Assembly (NCBI RefSeq): GCF_030150285.1
Contig: NZ_JASLGE010000077.1
Coordinates: 42,864 to 106,863, forward strand
DNA from: Pseudomonas sp.
GTDB lineage: Bacteria > Pseudomonadota > Gammaproteobacteria > Pseudomonadales > Pseudomonadaceae
Reading direction: 5' to 3'
Length of the DNA stretch: 64,000 nucleotides
The position numbers and the translations under genes are program-made. Shown here piece by piece: positions 63,116-64,000 of this stretch (position 1 is its first letter; every line of letters starts with the position of its first letter). The notes beneath the pieces were generated by a model, which was not told the origin of the DNA, searched no databases, and saw only the letters and a list, made by a program, of their open reading frames with translations.

Positions 63116-64000
63116 ACTTTTTCAATCTCCGGACGTCCCAGAATGCCGGTCGGACGGAACAGCAGCACCAACACCAGCAAACCAAAAGCCACTACGTCTT
63201 TGTATTGATCGCCGAAGATATCAGCACCAAAGGCTTCGGCTACACCGAGCACCAGGCCGCCGAGCATCGCACCCGGAATACTGCCGATACCGCCCAGTAC
63301 CGCCGCGGTAAAGGCTTTGAGGCCTACCAGGAAGCCGGACCCGGGGTTGATCACACCGTATTGAACGCTGATCAGAACGGCCGCAACGGCGGCCAGCGCG
63401 GCACCGATCACGAACGTCAATGCAATCACATTGTTGGTATTGATACCCAGCAGGTTGGCCATCTTCATGTCTTCGGCGCAGGCGCGGCAAGCGCGGCCCA
63501 GGCGTGAGCGGGAGATGAACAGGGTAAGGCCGAGCATGGCCAGGAACGTGACGATGAATACTACGATTTGCATGTAGGAAACAACGACTTCGCTTGCACC
63601 GCCTGGCCCGAAGGTGAAACCACCCGGGATCAGGTTGGGGATCGACTTGTCTTTGGAGTCCTGAGACAGGAGCACCATGTTTTGCAGGAAGATCGACATG
63701 CCGATGGCGGAAATCAAAGGGATTAGACGGTTACTGCCGCGCAAGGGACGGTAAGCCACCCGTTCGATGCTGTAGCCGTAAGAACTGGTGACCACGATGC
63801 TGGCGATAAACGCCCCGGTCAGCAGTAACGGCACGCTGTCCAGACCCATCATGGTCAAGCCGGCGATGGCGATAAACGCAATGTAGGAACCAATCATGTA
63901 CACCTCGCCATGGGCGAAGTTGATCATTCCAATAATGCCGTAAACCATCGTATAGCCGATGGCGATCAGGGCATACGTGCTGCCAACGTTGAGGCCGTTA
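63112..64000 (-). CDS. livH: LivH/BraD, branched-chain amino acid permease (5' end outside)
   Basis: The visible part codes for the C-terminal roughly 295 residues of a LivH-type permease, with the frame open through base 64000. The first visible residues, NGLNVGSTYALIAIGYTMVYG, fit just after the normal start, so only a few residues lie outside. It has the INFAHGEVYMIGSY motif. It overlaps livM by 4 bases. The binding-protein gene (braC/livJ) would be expected upstream, beyond the edge. Confidence 0.93.
   Translation of the reverse strand, partial: NGLNVGSTYALIAIGYTMVYGIIGMINFAHGEVYMIGSYIAFIAIAGLTMMGLDSVPLLLTGAFIASIVVTSSYGYSIERVAYRPLRGSNRLIPLISAIGMSIFLQNMVLLSQDSKDKSIPNLIPGGFTFGPGGASEVVVSYMQIVVFIVTFLAMLGLTLFISRSRLGRACRACAEDMKMANLLGINTNNVIALTFVIGAALAAVAAVLISVQYGVINPGSGFLVGLKAFTAAVLGGIGSIPGAMLGGLVLGVAEAFGADIFGDQYKDVVAFGLLVLVLLFRPTGILGRPEIEKV

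Noticed and set aside
1..64000. tRNA, rRNA, CRISPR array, prophage or insertion sequence
   Set aside because: No cloverleaf-type sequence, repeat-spacer array, transposase or integrase was seen by eye; a tRNAscan or IS search could still find something small.

Overview
The window is a stretch of Pseudomonas chromosome. The protein sequences, the RNase T–PyrC–MotY–ArgG order, the glpFKRD regulon, the acidic amino acid system AauRS/AatJQMP, QuiP and the braDEFG-type branched-chain transporter all fit Pseudomonas, and the order of most of the first 32 kb resembles what I remember of P. putida/P. fluorescens genomes. I cannot name the species. Most of the window is housekeeping and transport DNA of fairly high GC. 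One stretch, about 22.5–25.1 kb, is clearly AT-richer and looks like an accessory insertion.

Layout. 0–9.2 kb: end of an unidentified gene, glpM, the two-component pair aauRS and the aatJQMP glutamate/aspartate ABC transporter, behind a sigma-54 promoter with two upstream AauR-like sites. 7.4–12.5 kb: glycerol catabolism (glpD, glpR, glpK, glpF) with GlpR-like operators. 12.9–22.4 kb: ybaK, an orphan ABC ATPase, argF, grxD, bfr/bfd, a 2-Cys peroxiredoxin, rnt–pyrC, motY and argG. argF and argG each carry paired ArgR-like half-sites 21 bp apart. 22.4–25.1 kb: AT-rich island with an unknown two-helix membrane protein, a large inverted repeat and a short candidate ORF, next to a NarL-type response regulator (25.1–25.8 kb). 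25.9–32.9 kb: PA3496-like small protein, nth, an orphan soluble RnfB-like ferredoxin, metG, mrp, a cold-shock protein, dcd and a tiny proline-rich protein.

33–40.6 kb: an arginine/ornithine transporter operon (aotJQMOP-like), the acylase QuiP and a YfcG-type GST. 40.8–44.4 kb: a compact operon of small proteins with two SEC-C proteins, then DUF1145, an exported glycine-rich collagen-like protein and a CopD-like membrane protein. 44.5–54.2 kb: dinG, an exported glycosidase, two tandem family-VIII-type hydrolases, an OmpA-type lipoprotein with a lysine/alanine/proline tail, pdxH and a SlyB-like lipoprotein. 54.2–60.3 kb: nhaA, a COG2509-type flavoprotein, a lipoprotein, an intergenic repeat block with a REPIN-like doublet, and a divergent SDR/LysR pair. 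60.4–64 kb: livF, livG, livM and the 3' part of livH.

There is no prophage, CRISPR array, rRNA or tRNA that I can see. The observations most worth a second look are the Ser-to-Cys exchange at the nucleophile position in one of the two tandem hydrolases, the AT-rich island, the orphan membrane-less RnfB, the histone-H1-like tail on a lipoprotein, and the well-preserved regulatory sites for AauR/sigma-54, GlpR and ArgR.
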